DNA of 64,000 bases, taken from NCBI RefSeq assembly GCF_026157065.1, contig NZ_JANLGQ010000006.1:1-64000 (forward strand), in the 5' to 3' direction. Source of the DNA: Enterococcus sp. HY326 (GTDB lineage: Bacteria; Bacillota; Bacilli; Lactobacillales; Enterococcaceae). The notes beneath the pieces were generated by a model. The model was not told the DNA's origin and ran no database searches. It worked only from the letters and a program-made list of their open reading frames with translations. A program made the position numbers and the translations under genes. Positions 7,999 to 17,680 of this stretch are shown here, piece after piece. How positions within the stretch are numbered: position 1 is the stretch's first letter; each line of letters opens with the position of its first letter.

Positions 7999-9423
7999 TT
8001 ATTTAATTGTTACAAATTCTAAACCGACTAATTTTGCCCAGGTTTCAATTTGGTCTGAAGTCAGGCTTAGTGAAACGACTGTGTGATGACCGCCGCCGGT
8101 TTCAATCCAAGATTGTACGCCGTCGTGGAAGTTTGGTCGTGGTGTCCACATGATGCGGGCCACCGGTAATTTTGGTGCGGCCTCTGTTGGCTCAAAGGCA
8201 TCGACTTCATTGATTAATAATTTGTAGTTCGTACCAAAGTCGGCCATCGAAACCGCCACACCTTCGCCAGTCATGCCGTCAAAGACTAAACGGGCAGGGT
8301 CTTCCCGATCCCCCATGGAAAGCGGAGCGACAACAATTTTTGGTTTGTTGGCGGCTAAAACAGGGTCAACCTCCATCATATGGGATTGCAAAATGGCTTC
8401 TTTTCCAGGTGTTAATTCGTAAGTGTAGTCCTCCATAAAGCCAGTCGCTTTGTTGTGAGCCATAATTTTTAGCAAACGGTCAATGGCAGCTGTTTTCCAA
8501 TCGCCTTCACCGGCAAAGCCATAGCCTTCTGCCATTAAACGTTGGACAGCTAAGCCTGGTAATTGTTGCATGCCATATAAATCTTCAAAGTTGCTACTAA
8601 AGGCAGTGTAATCGCCGGCTTCTAAGAAACGGCGCAGGCCGATTTCTTGGCGAGCTTGGACTTTGACATGGTCTTCCCAAGTTTTTTGATCATAATCAGT
8701 GTAATCAAAATCGTACAATTCTTTGTATTGTTCAAATAAAGTATCGACTTCCGCTTCAGTTACGTCATTGACATATTGGACTAAATCGCCGATGCCAAAA
8801 TAATCAACAGTCCAGCCAAATTGAATTTGCGCTTCAACTTTGTCTCCTTCCGTCACGGCAACATTGCGCATGTTGTCGCCAAAACGGGCTACTTTAATAT
8901 TGAAACTTTCGTTATAAGCAACAGCGACATCCATCCATTCGGCAATTTGCTGTTGAACTTTTTCCGATTGCCAGAAGCCGACCACGATTTTATTATTTTT
9001 TTGGAGGCGGGCATTGATGAAGCCATATTCCCGGTCCCCGTGAGCTGCTTGGTTTAAGTTCATAAAGTCCATGTCAATCGTTGCCCAAGGAATACTTTCG
9101 TTGTATTGGGTAGCGAGGTGCAACAAAGGCTTCTGCAATAATTTGGTGCCGCGAATCCAGTTTTTCGCTGGTGAGAAAGTGTGCATCCACGTAATCACAC
9201 CGGCGACTTCATCCCGATAGTTGACTTCCTTCATGATTTTAGTGATAACAGCAGGTGTTACTGCTAGCTCTTGTAAAACGACAGGATAAGGCAGCTTGCC
9301 GCTCTTATTTAACGAAGCAACCATTTCCTCTGCATGATTTTTAACCTCTCTTAAAGCTTCTTCGCCGTATAAATGTTGGGAACCTACGACAAACCAAAAT
9401 TCTTTTTTTCCAATTGATAACAT
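7999..9423 (-). CDS. araA: L-arabinose isomerase
   Basis: The 474-residue product matches L-arabinose isomerase over its length: N-terminal [19 protein letters not shown], central acid-rich active-site region, and C-terminal segment ending [14 protein letters not shown]. The enzyme interconverts L-arabinose and L-ribulose with Mn2+. It is the last gene of araB-araD-araA, 24 bases after araD, with an AAAGGAG site. Control is expected through AraR operators ahead of araB. Confidence 0.97.
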   Translation of the reverse strand: MLSIGKKEFWFVVGSQHLYGEEALREVKNHAEEMVASLNKSGKLPYPVVLQELAVTPAVITKIMKEVNYRDEVAGVITWMHTFSPAKNWIRGTKLLQKPLLHLATQYNESIPWATIDMDFMNLNQAAHGDREYGFINARLQKNNKIVVGFWQSEKVQQQIAEWMDVAVAYNESFNIKVARFGDNMRNVAVTEGDKVEAQIQFGWTVDYFGIGDLVQYVNDVTEAEVDTLFEQYKELYDFDYTDYDQKTWEDHVKVQARQEIGLRRFLEAGDYTAFSSNFEDLYGMQQLPGLAVQRLMAEGYGFAGEGDWKTAAIDRLLKIMAHNKATGFMEDYTYELTPGKEAILQSHMMEVDPVLAANKPKIVVAPLSMGDREDPARLVFDGMTGEGVAVSMADFGTNYKLLINEVDAFEPTEAAPKLPVARIMWTPRPNFHDGVQSWIETGGGHHTVVSLSLTSDQIETWAKLVGLEFVTIK

Positions 9424-9447
9424 CTGATAAATCTCCTTTATATGATT

Positions 9448-10143
9448 TTATTTTTGTCCGTAATATGCATCTTCCCCGTGCTTACGCAAGTAATGCTTGT
9501 CTAAAATCCGTTGTGGTAGCTCTGGTGCATAACTGTTAATCTGGCGGGCGATGAAATTCATCTTGGCAACTTCTTCTAATACAACGGCGTTCATCACAGC
9601 GGCATTGGCATCTTTGCCCCAGGTAAATGGGGCATGGCCGTGCAAAAGGACACCGGGAATTTCTAGCGGTTGAATGTTGCGTTCCTTAAAGGTTTCAACA
9701 ATCACGTTGCCGGTCTCAGTTTCATAGCCGGCATCAATTTCCGCCTGTGTTAAAAAACGAGCACAGGGGACGCTGCCATAAAAAGTATCAGCATGGGTTG
9801 TTCCCATAGCCGGCAAGTCGACGCCCGCTTGCGCCCAACCTGTGGCCCAAGTGGAATGGGTGTGGACGATGCCGCCGATTTCTAAAAACTTTTTATAGAG
9901 GACGGCGTGGGTCGGGGTATCAGAAGAAGGATTTAATTTTCCTTCTACAACCTTGCCGTCAAAGTCGCAGACGACCATGTCGCTAGCCTGCATCGTATCG
10001 TAATCGATGCCGCTGGGTTTGATGACAAATAAATTTTGCTCCCGGTCAACCGCTGAAACATTGCCCCAAGTGTATTTGATTAATCCGTGTTTGGGCAATT
10101 CAAGATTGGCCTGAAAAACTTCTTTTTTTAGTTGCTCTAACAT
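9448..10143 (-). CDS. araD: L-ribulose-5-phosphate 4-epimerase
   Basis: A 231-residue class II aldolase-fold enzyme. Zinc-ligand histidines sit in [16 protein letters not shown] and in [12 protein letters not shown], and the substrate loop has [13 protein letters not shown]. It converts L-ribulose-5-phosphate to D-xylulose-5-phosphate, feeding the pentose phosphate or phosphoketolase route. It sits between araB and araA, with AAAGGAGG upstream and 25-base gaps on each side. Confidence 0.97.
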   Translation of the reverse strand: MLEQLKKEVFQANLELPKHGLIKYTWGNVSAVDREQNLFVIKPSGIDYDTMQASDMVVCDFDGKVVEGKLNPSSDTPTHAVLYKKFLEIGGIVHTHSTWATGWAQAGVDLPAMGTTHADTFYGSVPCARFLTQAEIDAGYETETGNVIVETFKERNIQPLEIPGVLLHGHAPFTWGKDANAAVMNAVVLEEVAKMNFIARQINSYAPELPQRILDKHYLRKHGEDAYYGQK

Positions 10144-10168
10144 GTTGTTTAAAAACCTCCTTTAAAAC

Positions 10169-11773
10169 TTATTTCAGATAGTCAATTGCCTTTTTTTCAA
10201 TCGGCAAAGCCGTTTCATAGCGTTTCACAAAAGTTGTATAGCCGGCTAAGTCAGCTTCGGTCGGTGTGATGGTGACACCAGCACTCTCAGCGAAAACCTG
10301 CTGCTGTAAAAAGCTTTCTAAATCCTGCTGGGCATTCTTCAAGTAGGCGGCTAAAATAGCAATGCCCCAAGCTCCGCCTTCGCCAGCGGTTTCCATCACC
10401 GTCACCGGCGCTTCCATTGCAGCGGCTAAAATCCGCTGCCCAACCTCAGGCGTTTTGAAAATACCGCCGTGGCCAACTAATTTATCGATTTTAATGTGTT
10501 CTGTTTTTAAGATCTCCATACCGATGCGCATCGCACCAAAAGCGCTTGATAAGTGCATGCGCATAAAGTTCGCTAAATCAAATTTGCCTTCCGGCGTGCG
10601 GACAAATAATGGCCGCCCTTCATTGACGCCGGTGATATTTTCACCGGAATGGTAACCGAAGGACATCAGACCGCCACAGTCGGGATCACCTTCGAGGGCT
10701 TTGTTAAATAAAGTCGTGTACAGTTTATCCATGCTGACTTCTAAACCGAGACTGTCGAGAAATTCTTTAAAGAGCTTGACCCAAGAATTAATCTCTGAGG
10801 AACAATTGTTGGTGTGAACCATCGCCACTAAATCACCAGCTGGCGTCGTTACCAAATCAATTTCCGGATGAACATTTTGCATTTCTTCCTCTAAGACAAT
10901 CATCGCAAAGGCAGAGGTTCCCGCTGAAACATTGCCGGTGCGCTGAGCCACGCTGTTGGTCGCCACCATACCCGTGCCGGCATCGCCTTCAGGGGGACAA
11001 AGAGGAATTCCGGCTTGCAAAGTACCAGTCGGGTCTAAAAGATAAGCTCCTTCCTCTGTCAGGTGACCAGCGTCTACGCCGGCAACCAAAACTTTTGGTA
11101 AGAGGTCATTTAATTTTTTACTAAATCCAGCTTCAGCGGCTAATTTTTCAAAAATGGCCACTTTGTCTTGGGCAAAATTCTTCGTTTTGCTATCAATCGG
11201 GAACATGCCGGAAGCATCCCCAATACCTAAAACTTTTTCACCAGTCAGCTGCCAATGAATGTAGCCGGCTAAAGTTGTGAAGAAATCCAACTTCGCTAGA
11301 TGCGCCTCTTGATTTAAAATGGCTTGATACAAATGAGCGATACTCCAACGTTGCGGGATGTTGTATTGGAAGGCTGCGGTTAATTTTTCCTCCGCTTCAC
11401 CGGTCATCGAGTTGCGCCAAGTTCTAAAGGGCACCAGCAGATTGTCTTCTTGGTCAAAAGCCAGATAGCCATGCATCATTGCACTAAAACCAATCGAACC
11501 GATAGTTACTAGATTTTCACCATAAAGTTCAAAGACTTCCGCCGCCATTTTCCGATAGCTCTGGCGTAAGCCCTTCCAAATTTCGTCAAGCGAATACGTC
11601 CAGACACCATCCACCAATTGATTTTCCCATTCGTAACTACCAGAAGCAATCGGGGTGAAATCCGCTCCAATCAGGACCGCTTTAATCCGTGTTGAGCCAA
11701 ATTCAATTCCTAAGGCCGTGTTGCCATCAATAATATTCAATTTTGCGGTGGCAATTTGTTCTTGCGTCGTAAT
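10169..11773 (-). CDS. araB: L-ribulokinase, probable ATT start codon
   Basis: A FGGY-family kinase of about 534 residues, similar in length to lactobacillar AraB. The N-terminal phosphate loop is [15 protein letters not shown], and the C-terminal nucleotide part has [18 protein letters not shown]. It phosphorylates L-ribulose. No ATG, GTG or TTG in frame has a ribosome site at the expected place. AAGGGAGGG (11781-11789) lies 8 bases ahead of an ATT (11771-11773), and translation from there gives an N terminus of family length ([10 protein letters not shown]...). The longer reading frame to 11857 runs into the promoter and operators, and the first alternative TTG downstream lacks a ribosome site. 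Confidence 0.93.
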   Translation of the reverse strand: MTTQEQIATAKLNIIDGNTALGIEFGSTRIKAVLIGADFTPIASGSYEWENQLVDGVWTYSLDEIWKGLRQSYRKMAAEVFELYGENLVTIGSIGFSAMMHGYLAFDQEDNLLVPFRTWRNSMTGEAEEKLTAAFQYNIPQRWSIAHLYQAILNQEAHLAKLDFFTTLAGYIHWQLTGEKVLGIGDASGMFPIDSKTKNFAQDKVAIFEKLAAEAGFSKKLNDLLPKVLVAGVDAGHLTEEGAYLLDPTGTLQAGIPLCPPEGDAGTGMVATNSVAQRTGNVSAGTSAFAMIVLEEEMQNVHPEIDLVTTPAGDLVAMVHTNNCSSEINSWVKLFKEFLDSLGLEVSMDKLYTTLFNKALEGDPDCGGLMSFGYHSGENITGVNEGRPLFVRTPEGKFDLANFMRMHLSSAFGAMRIGMEILKTEHIKIDKLVGHGGIFKTPEVGQRILAAAMEAPVTVMETAGEGGAWGIAILAAYLKNAQQDLESFLQQQVFAESAGVTITPTEADLAGYTTFVKRYETALPIEKKAIDYLK

Positions 11774-11801
11774 GATAATCCCCTCCCTTAAATTCACTTT
11801 T

Positions 11802-11830
11802 ATTATAAAATATTTGTACGTACATGTAAA
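11802..11830 (-). promoter_or_regulatory. araBDA promoter
   Basis: On the minus strand TTTACA (11825-11830) is followed by a 17-base spacer and a perfect TATAAT (11802-11807). The spacer contains AraR-like operator 1, so repressor binding would exclude polymerase. Confidence 0.85.
11812..11827. promoter_or_regulatory. AraR-like operator 1
   Basis: ATTTGTACGTACATGT is close to the Bacillus AraR operator core (TTGTACGTACAA). It lies within the araB promoter spacer. Confidence 0.8.
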
Positions 11831-11843
11831 CAATTTCTTTTTA

Positions 11844-11859
11844 TTTTGTACGGACAAAT
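11844..11859. promoter_or_regulatory. AraR-like operator 2
   Basis: TTTTGTACGGACAAAT, centred 32 bp (three helix turns) from operator 1 and upstream of the araB -35. In-phase pairs support cooperative AraR binding in Bacillus subtilis. Confidence 0.78.
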
Positions 11860-11895
11860 AAAAAGGCAGCTGAGAACAGTTGCCTTAAAAATTTT

Positions 11896-12981
11896 TTATC
11901 TAATTTTTCTCGTCGAATCCCGCTTAATTAATTTTGGTTCATAAAGGATGCTCGGCGGCTCCTGCTGAGTTTCAATGGCTTGAATCAGCCAGTTGGCAGC
12001 ATCCACGCCCATTTTTTCCTTTGGATGCTCCAGTGTGGTTAATTTTACTTTGCCGACCTTGCTGACGGAGGCATTATCATTGCCAATCAGTGAAATTGCT
12101 TGGGGCACTTGGAAGTGCTGCTCCTCCAAAACGTCTAATAGACGACTGGCAATCTGGTCATTGTAGCAAATAATACCCGTAACGGCTTTTTGATTGAGGC
12201 GGGTTAACACCTGCTGATAAATTTCTTTACGGGTTTCAGTTGTGTAGGTGATGATATCCTCGGAAGCAAAGAGCACATCATAGGTTTCACAGGCTTGAAT
12301 AAAGCCTTTTAGCCGATATTTCCCCTGCAAGTCATCAATCTTAGCAATAAAAAGCAGCTGCTGATGACCTTCTTTAATCAATAGCTCTGTCGCTAAAAAG
12401 CCCGCCTGTGTGTCGTCAACACAAAGGGAAGGCAGCGCTAATTCTTCATAGGCGGCATTGATCATGACCATCGGAATTTTTTGCTCCCGCAATTTGACAT
12501 ACAAGGCGATGTTAGGATTGTATTGATTACTTTTGGTGGGTTCGATAATCAACCCCTGCACACCGTAATCCAACATTTTTTCTAAACATTCCCGCTCCTG
12601 CTGATGGTCATTGTTGGTGCTGGCTAATAATAAGGAGTAGCCCTGCTGTCGTAAAGTTTTTTCTAATCCGCGGATAATTGATGGAAAAATATAATCAGAT
12701 AAATAGGTGATAATGACACCAAATGTTTTATTTTCTTTTACAGGTATTGTGGCTGCCGGCGCTAAATAGGCATTATCGACATAAGTTCCCGAACCTTTTT
12801 CAGCCCGCAGATAGCCTTCGTTGACTAATAAGGCAATCGCTTGGCGCACGGTGTGCCGACTGACGGCATAATTTTTTTGCAGATGCAATTCAGACGGAAT
12901 GGCTGCATCTAAAGCATATTCCCCCTGGATTATTTTCTTCTTTAAATCATCGGCGATGGCTTGATACTTGCTAATACCCAT
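11896..12981 (-). CDS. araR: arabinose operon repressor, GntR-type HTH with LacI-type sensor
   Basis: A 361-residue chimeric regulator. A GntR winged helix occupies roughly residues 1-70 (SELHLQKNYAVSRHTVRQAI). It is fused to a LacI/GalR-like sugar-binding domain (TFGVIITYLSDYIFPSIIRG to the C terminus). This is the AraR layout, in which L-arabinose releases the repressor. ATG 12981 follows GAGAGGGG; a farther ATG at 13017 lies inside a probable operator. It points the same way as araBDA, 38 bases beyond operator 2, and is presumably autoregulated. Confidence 0.93.
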   Translation of the reverse strand: MGISKYQAIADDLKKKIIQGEYALDAAIPSELHLQKNYAVSRHTVRQAIALLVNEGYLRAEKGSGTYVDNAYLAPAATIPVKENKTFGVIITYLSDYIFPSIIRGLEKTLRQQGYSLLLASTNNDHQQERECLEKMLDYGVQGLIIEPTKSNQYNPNIALYVKLREQKIPMVMINAAYEELALPSLCVDDTQAGFLATELLIKEGHQQLLFIAKIDDLQGKYRLKGFIQACETYDVLFASEDIITYTTETRKEIYQQVLTRLNQKAVTGIICYNDQIASRLLDVLEEQHFQVPQAISLIGNDNASVSKVGKVKLTTLEHPKEKMGVDAANWLIQAIETQQEPPSILYEPKLIKRDSTRKIR

Positions 12982-13003
12982 CGAACCGCCCCTCTCTTTT
13001 ACA

Positions 13004-13019
13004 ATATGTCCGAACATCT
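13004..13019. promoter_or_regulatory. AraR-like operator 3, in front of araR
   Basis: ATATGTCCGAACATCT agrees with the reverse of operator 2 (ATTTGTCCGTACAAAA) at 11 of 16 positions and keeps the TGTCCG-ACA core. Its place just before araR suggests autoregulation. Confidence 0.6.
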
Positions 13020-13277
13020 TTTATTTTAGCACAAGTTGTCTGGTTTAAAAATGAAAAGTTTAAAACGAATCATGCCAATTTTTTTATAAGAAGTTAAGTT
13101 GAAAGTCAAAATTTAAAGAGAAGCTTTTTGCATTCATTTAGTTAATAACCTAAGGGACAGATTAACATGAACGTTCAGGTAAACTTATTTTTAAGAAATG
13201 TAAGAGCTTGGGAAATGTTGACTGCTTAAATTTTCCCTAAACAGTCTAACTTAGATTGCTAAAAATATCAGTTAATA
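13020..13277. other. gene-free stretch upstream of the small membrane gene
   Basis: AT-rich sequence between araR and the next promoter. I see no open frame with a ribosome site, no terminator and no convincing repeat. Confidence 0.6.
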
Positions 13278-13305
13278 TTGACACGATAAATTTATACCGT
13301 ATAAT
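13278..13305 (+). promoter_or_regulatory. strong sigma-A promoter
   Basis: TTGACA (13278-13283), 16-base spacer, TATAAT (13300-13305). It lies 110 bases ahead of the small membrane protein gene. Confidence 0.8.
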
Positions 13306-13414
13306 GGGTTTGTAAGCAGTTGCTAAAAAACAATGGATTTTTCTGATGATGAGTTGGATTTTCTTGATAAATGAAGTAGGATGAAGGCTTGTTTAGAAAG
13401 CGGGTGAGATTTTG

Positions 13415-13663
13415 ATGCTAGAATTTTTGGGAATTATTTTTTTAGTTGTTGCACTGATTAGTGTGATTAATTATTTCAGAAAAGAAGCGCAGGAAAAAAG
13501 TCTGATTGCGTCCCTGTTGGATAACCAGGCTAGTATGCTGAAGGTTCACACCATCATCCGCAATACTGAAGATGAGATTTTGGCGGTGCGGATTATCAGC
13601 AATCAATTAGAAGTCCCGACCCATGTAGCGTTTATCATTTATGAAAATGCTAAAACCAGTTAA
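13415..13663 (+). CDS. small single-pass membrane protein, function unknown
   Basis: An 82-residue protein with one N-terminal membrane helix (LEFLGIIFLVVALISVINYF). A cytoplasmic-type, charged tail follows that could form a small alpha/beta domain (VHTIIRNTEDEILAVRIISNQ). It is monocistronic, driven by a consensus promoter and closed by a strong terminator, which argues for real expression. I do not recognise the family. ATG 13415 is preferred over the adjacent TTG. Confidence 0.65.
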   Translation: MLEFLGIIFLVVALISVINYFRKEAQEKSLIASLLDNQASMLKVHTIIRNTEDEILAVRIISNQLEVPTHVAFIIYENAKTS

Positions 13664-13684
13664 ATGCTGCGATGAACATTTTTT

Positions 13685-13709
13685 GCGGCTGCGTTTTTCC
13701 GCAGCCTTT
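13685..13709 (+). terminator. terminator of the small membrane gene
   Basis: Stem GGCTGCG/CGCAGCC with a 6-base loop, then TTT. Confidence 0.75.
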
Positions 13710-13735
13710 GTTGTCTCCAAAAAAGCTTTAAAAAT

Positions 13736-13788
13736 AAAAAAGTCTTTATCTTATTCAAGTTGTCCTTGAAGGAGATAAAGGCTTTTTA
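13736..13788. terminator. bidirectional terminator at the end of the BlaR1-like gene
   Basis: Long stem AAAAAGtCTTTATCT / AGATAAAGgCTTTTT with an inner CAAG/CTTG pairing. It overlaps the stop codon of the minus-strand gene and has T runs on both strands. Confidence 0.8.
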
Positions 13789-14937
13789 ATTGTCCTCGTG
13801 AATTGGTAAATTGGTAAAAAAATCCTGATTGGTGTCAGAAATTTCCCCTAAATTTTCACCGTTGTAAAATAAATAATATTTACCGTCTTTTGTGTGGAGC
13901 AGGTATGCATCAAGATCACTGAGGTCGTCCAAGCTGAGGGTGCCATCCAAAGCGGCGCTATTATCGTTGTAGGGCTCAAAAATTATGGAGGTGGTCGCTA
14001 AAATAATCACGCCTAAAATCGCCAGCAAAGCATAATTTGTGCGCTTGATTTCATAGCCTTCTAATAAAAAGGTGACTCTTTTATACAAAACGTTGCGAGA
14101 ACCCTGAGAAAAATAGACCGCCTTGTCTGCTGCTTTTTTGTCAGCGGCGGGGGCCAACGTTTTGACGACGGCAACCAGAGACTCGACATAAGCAAAATAT
14201 TCGGTCTGAGGCAGCGCTTTAGTAACTTGATTGTCCACCCGTAGTTCAATAATCAAATTTAGCTGGCGCCGCAACAAATAGATAAAAGGAAACCACCAGT
14301 AGATGGCAGTTAAAACATCCAACAGATATTTAAATAAAATATCATGGTTGCGGAGATGCTGAATTTCGTGCTTTAGAATATATTTCAGCTCAGGACTGTC
14401 TAGAGGGACTTTTTTCGAGAGAATAATTTTCGGCTTGAAAATGCCTACCGCCATCGCGGAAAAAATGACCTCTGATTGAATCAGGGGAATCTGTTTCTTT
14501 TTGAGAAACTGAAAATCCTTGGCGTCAAGGAAGGGAAGCTCCTCAAGGGGGAGTGTTTGTTTAAAGCGGCCAACTGTGCGCCGCAGTTGCCGATGGCTGC
14601 GGTACATTTTCAATAGGCCCACTGCTGTACCGATGCCCCAAAGGACCAAAGTCAGCGTCAATACAGAAAAAGACTGGCCGGCGATGGAAAATTCCGTTTG
14701 GAAAAAGGTGAAAATCGCCGGCATCACATGCTCGGATTTTAAAGTAATCGTGGTCGGCAATTCGATTGGCAAAATCAAGCGTAGGAAAATAATCAGAAAG
14801 AGTCCGAAAATAAAATCGCTGCGGATGACCTTGATGCTTTTTTTCTTCCAGAGAATAAATTGCAGCATCAAGACCAGAATCACGACAAAAAGTAGTGAAA
14901 TCAGAAAGGATGAAAGGGAGAAACGCACCCTAGTCAC
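13786..14937 (-). CDS. M56-family membrane metallopeptidase, BlaR1/MecR1-like without sensor domain
   Basis: A 383-residue protein with four membrane helices and a zincin motif HEIQHLRNHD in the M56 arrangement. The final ~65 residues, after a last helix near residues 305-322, are a short extracytoplasmic tail. BlaR1/MecR1 have a penicillin-binding sensor of about 250 residues there, which is absent. In this family the activated protease inactivates the partner BlaI-type repressor. The start overlaps the upstream blaI-like gene by 8 bases. The signal it senses is unknown. Confidence 0.85.
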   Translation of the reverse strand: MTRVRFSLSSFLISLLFVVILVLMLQFILWKKKSIKVIRSDFIFGLFLIIFLRLILPIELPTTITLKSEHVMPAIFTFFQTEFSIAGQSFSVLTLTLVLWGIGTAVGLLKMYRSHRQLRRTVGRFKQTLPLEELPFLDAKDFQFLKKKQIPLIQSEVIFSAMAVGIFKPKIILSKKVPLDSPELKYILKHEIQHLRNHDILFKYLLDVLTAIYWWFPFIYLLRRQLNLIIELRVDNQVTKALPQTEYFAYVESLVAVVKTLAPAADKKAADKAVYFSQGSRNVLYKRVTFLLEGYEIKRTNYALLAILGVIILATTSIIFEPYNDNSAALDGTLSLDDLSDLDAYLLHTKDGKYYLFYNGENLGEISDTNQDFFTNLPIHEDN

Positions 14938-15301
14938 CGCCTTCTTCTAGCTGACTCTTTCTTTTATTAATCATATCCTCCAACTCGCCTAGTGAAGCTA
15001 AATCTGGTGAGCTGTCAATAAAATTAGCGACTAAATTGGAAAGAGATTCTTGGGACATTTCCCGGGCCACAAAGGCTTCTTCGCTAACCGTCGGCAAATA
15101 TTTGCGGGTCAAAACAGTTCCGCTGTAGCCGACAGAATCAATTTTCAGCAGCTCGTTTTGAAATAATTTTTTGATGACAGCGGCAATCGTATTTTTACTG
15201 ATGTCGCTGGCTAAATTGTGGGCATCTGAAATTGACAGGGGTTCGCCAGCATGCCAAAAGACCTCCATAATTTGTCTTTCACGTTTGGTTAATTCTTTCA
15301 T
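14930..15301 (-). CDS. BlaI/MecI/CopY-family repressor
   Basis: A 123-residue winged-helix repressor starting with LTKRERQIMEVFWHAGEPLS and the recognition region SKNTIAAVIKKLFQNELL. The C-terminal part is the dimerisation helix bundle. It lacks the Cys cluster of copper-sensing CopY, so it fits the BlaI/MecI branch. It forms a two-gene unit with the M56 protease. No beta-lactamase or PBP gene is adjacent, so its target lies elsewhere or is its own promoter. Confidence 0.88.
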   Translation of the reverse strand: MKELTKRERQIMEVFWHAGEPLSISDAHNLASDISKNTIAAVIKKLFQNELLKIDSVGYSGTVLTRKYLPTVSEEAFVAREMSQESLSNLVANFIDSSPDLASLGELEDMINKRKSQLEEGGD

Positions 15302-15415
15302 AGCAAATCACTCCATTCAAGTTCATTATAGCCTGTAGGCGTCATTATCTCAATAATTAAATATAGAATCAATTTTCACAAGAAAAATTAGGAAAAAAAT
15401 AAAACTTATTTGTGA

Positions 15416-15492
15416 TAAAAAAACAGGATAGCTTGAAATTTTGGAGGCTGTCGATAAAAAAGCCAGCATGGCTCCAAATTTCTCTATCCTGT
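15416..15492 (-). terminator. long hairpin terminator after hisJ
   Basis: Extended imperfect stem: ACAGGATAG/CTATCCTGT, GAAATTT-TGGAG/CTCCAAATTTC and GCTG/CAGC. On the minus strand it is followed by TTTTTTT. Confidence 0.78.
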
Positions 15493-15503
15493 CTGCAATT
15501 CGT

Positions 15504-16349
15504 TTACATTAAAACTTCAGCGACCTTATCATAATAACGGCCAACCTCTTGAAAGCTGTGGGCATCTGAGCCGTACACTAAAGGAATTCGCAAGGCTAAG
15601 GCCTGCTTGATTAAGCCGGGGCCGGGGTAGCTTTTACCGTAGGCGGCTTTGTCAAAGCCCGCCGTATTCAAGTCTAGTTCGTAGCCCTGTTGCATGATGT
15701 TTAAATATAATTCTTGAATCAGCTGAAGGCTTTCCAAGGATAAATTGGTTTCCTCTGGAAAGAGTGCTTCAAATTTTTGACACAGGGTGATATGACCCAA
15801 GCGCTTTGGTTTGTAGGGACCCAAGTCTGCCTGTAAAGAAGCCAACACTTTTTGATAGTACAACTCTTGAGCTGCCTGAAAGCTCCCGAGGGAATCGACA
15901 ACTCCCCGTTTATATTCTTCAAAGGAATAATCAATTCCCCAAAGGCCACCATTCCCCGGCAGAAAATGCACAGACAAAACGCCGTCATCGGTTAAAGGGC
16001 CGTATTCATTTAAAAAATCAGTCGTCCAGTCTTGGGCAGCGTCAAAATAGTCCAGCTCAAAGCCAATGTGAAGCTGAATATCACTGGCATATTTTTTTTT
16101 CAGCAGCTGCATTTTTTTAAAATAATGCTCGACGTCGTTTAACGCCATCGCCGCAGTTGTCCAGACTTCGGGATTACCGGCGGCTTGCGTCGTCATGATT
16201 TCCGGCGGTAACGGAGCGTGTTCGGTGATGCTGTAGTCGCTAAAGTCCAGCTGAATGGCCTTTTGAATCAGCTCTTCGACATCCTGCACATTGCCGTGGG
16301 GGCAATATTCGGTATGGGTGTGGCCGTCTTTTTTGAATGGTTTACTCAT
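15504..16349 (-). CDS. hisJ: histidinol-phosphatase, PHP family
   Basis: A 281-residue PHP-domain phosphoesterase with the N-terminal metal site DGHTHTEYCPHG and further ligands in SITEHAPLP and YGSDAHSFQEVG. This is the HisJ/HisK type that makes histidinol from histidinol phosphate in Firmicutes. It starts 5 bases after the proA stop codon, so it is the third gene of proB-proA-hisJ. No other his gene is in the window, so another phosphoester substrate is possible. Confidence 0.82.
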   Translation of the reverse strand: MSKPFKKDGHTHTEYCPHGNVQDVEELIQKAIQLDFSDYSITEHAPLPPEIMTTQAAGNPEVWTTAAMALNDVEHYFKKMQLLKKKYASDIQLHIGFELDYFDAAQDWTTDFLNEYGPLTDDGVLSVHFLPGNGGLWGIDYSFEEYKRGVVDSLGSFQAAQELYYQKVLASLQADLGPYKPKRLGHITLCQKFEALFPEETNLSLESLQLIQELYLNIMQQGYELDLNTAGFDKAAYGKSYPGPGLIKQALALRIPLVYGSDAHSFQEVGRYYDKVAEVLM

Positions 16350-16354
16350 CGTCT

Positions 16355-17617
16355 TTACTCCCTGATTTGGCCTTCGCCGTAAATAATATATTTAATCGAG
16401 GTCAGTTCATGCAAGCCCATCGGTCCTCTGGCGTGAAGTTTTTGGGTGCTGATGCCGATTTCGGCACCAAAGCCAAAGACAAAGCCGTCGGTGAAACGAG
16501 TGGAGGCATTGACGTAAACTGCAGCGGCGTCAACTTCATTTAAGAATTTTTGTGAAGCATGATAGTCTTTGGTGACGATTGCTTCTGAGTGTTTCGTGTT
16601 GTAGCGATTGATATGAATGATGGCCGCTTCGAGGGAATCCACCACTTTAATCGCCAAAATATAATCTAAAAATTCCGTCTGCCAATCACTTTCTGTCGCA
16701 GGAGTTGTTTCGGATAAAAAGCCGGCGGCCGTTTGGTCGGCCCGCAATTCCACCGGAGTTTCAGCGGCGTGCTCCTTCAAGTAGGCTTCTAATTGCGGCA
16801 GGAAAATTTCTGCCACGTCTTGGTGAACCAAAATGGTTTCAATCGAATTGCAGACTGAGGGCCGTTGCACCTTGGCATTAACGACAATTTTGACAGCCAT
16901 TTCTAAATCGGCATCCTTGTCCACATAAACGTGGTTGTTGCCGGTGCCAGTTTCAATCACTGGCACGGTAGCAGTGGTTTTAACCCGTTGAATTAAACCG
17001 GCGCCGCCACGGGGAATCAGCACGTCGAGATAATCATTGAGCTTCATCAAAGCTGTCGCCGTTTCCCTAGAGGTGTCATCGACAAATTGAATAGCGTGAG
17101 GATTGGCATTATTTTCTGCCAAAGTGTCCTGCAAAATTTTGACTAAAATTTGATTGGAATGAAAGGCTTCCTTGCCGCCTCTTAAAATGACGGCATTGCC
17201 AGTTTTAAAACATAAGCTGGCGGCATCAGTGGTGACATTTGGGCGCGATTCATAGATGATGCCAATCACTCCTAATGGCACCCGCTGTTTGCCGATTAAC
17301 AAATTATCGGCGTTGCGCCACATCTTATCGACAGCCCCGATGGGATCGTCTAAAGTCACGACTTGGCGAATGCCGTCTGCCATCTCGGTGATTCGCTGAG
17401 AAGTTAAGCGAAGGCGGTCCTGCATGGTTTCACTGATGCCATTATCAGCGGCTTGACTCAAATCCTTTTGATTTTCTTGTAAGATTTCAGTGGTGTTGGC
17501 AATTAAAGCCTCTGCCATCTTCGTCAGTAAATGATTTTTTTCTAAAGTGGAGAGTAAGGCCAGTTCATGGGAGCTGGCTTTTGCCTGTTGACCCAAAGTA
17601 ATTAAATCTGTCATCAT
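16355..17617 (-). CDS. proA: gamma-glutamyl phosphate reductase
   Basis: A 420-residue aldehyde-dehydrogenase-fold enzyme. The catalytic Cys is in [15 protein letters not shown], the NADPH region includes [19 protein letters not shown], and the oligomerisation/active site part ends [12 protein letters not shown]. It reduces glutamyl-5-phosphate to the semialdehyde, the second step of proline synthesis. AAAGGAG precedes the tandem ATG pair. It lies 63 bases after proB. Confidence 0.97.
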   Translation of the reverse strand: MMTDLITLGQQAKASSHELALLSTLEKNHLLTKMAEALIANTTEILQENQKDLSQAADNGISETMQDRLRLTSQRITEMADGIRQVVTLDDPIGAVDKMWRNADNLLIGKQRVPLGVIGIIYESRPNVTTDAASLCFKTGNAVILRGGKEAFHSNQILVKILQDTLAENNANPHAIQFVDDTSRETATALMKLNDYLDVLIPRGGAGLIQRVKTTATVPVIETGTGNNHVYVDKDADLEMAVKIVVNAKVQRPSVCNSIETILVHQDVAEIFLPQLEAYLKEHAAETPVELRADQTAAGFLSETTPATESDWQTEFLDYILAIKVVDSLEAAIIHINRYNTKHSEAIVTKDYHASQKFLNEVDAAAVYVNASTRFTDGFVFGFGAEIGISTQKLHARGPMGLHELTSIKYIIYGEGQIRE

Positions 17618-17680
17618 GATAGCTCCTTTTCTTTTTACGGCGGTAGTTACAATAGCTCATTAGCGAAAGCTTCGGCCGGC

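Noticed and set aside
14519-14950. 143-codon plus-strand frame opposite the BlaR1-like gene
   Set aside because: Antisense shadow of a clear membrane-protease gene, Arg/Ser-rich, without a ribosome site.
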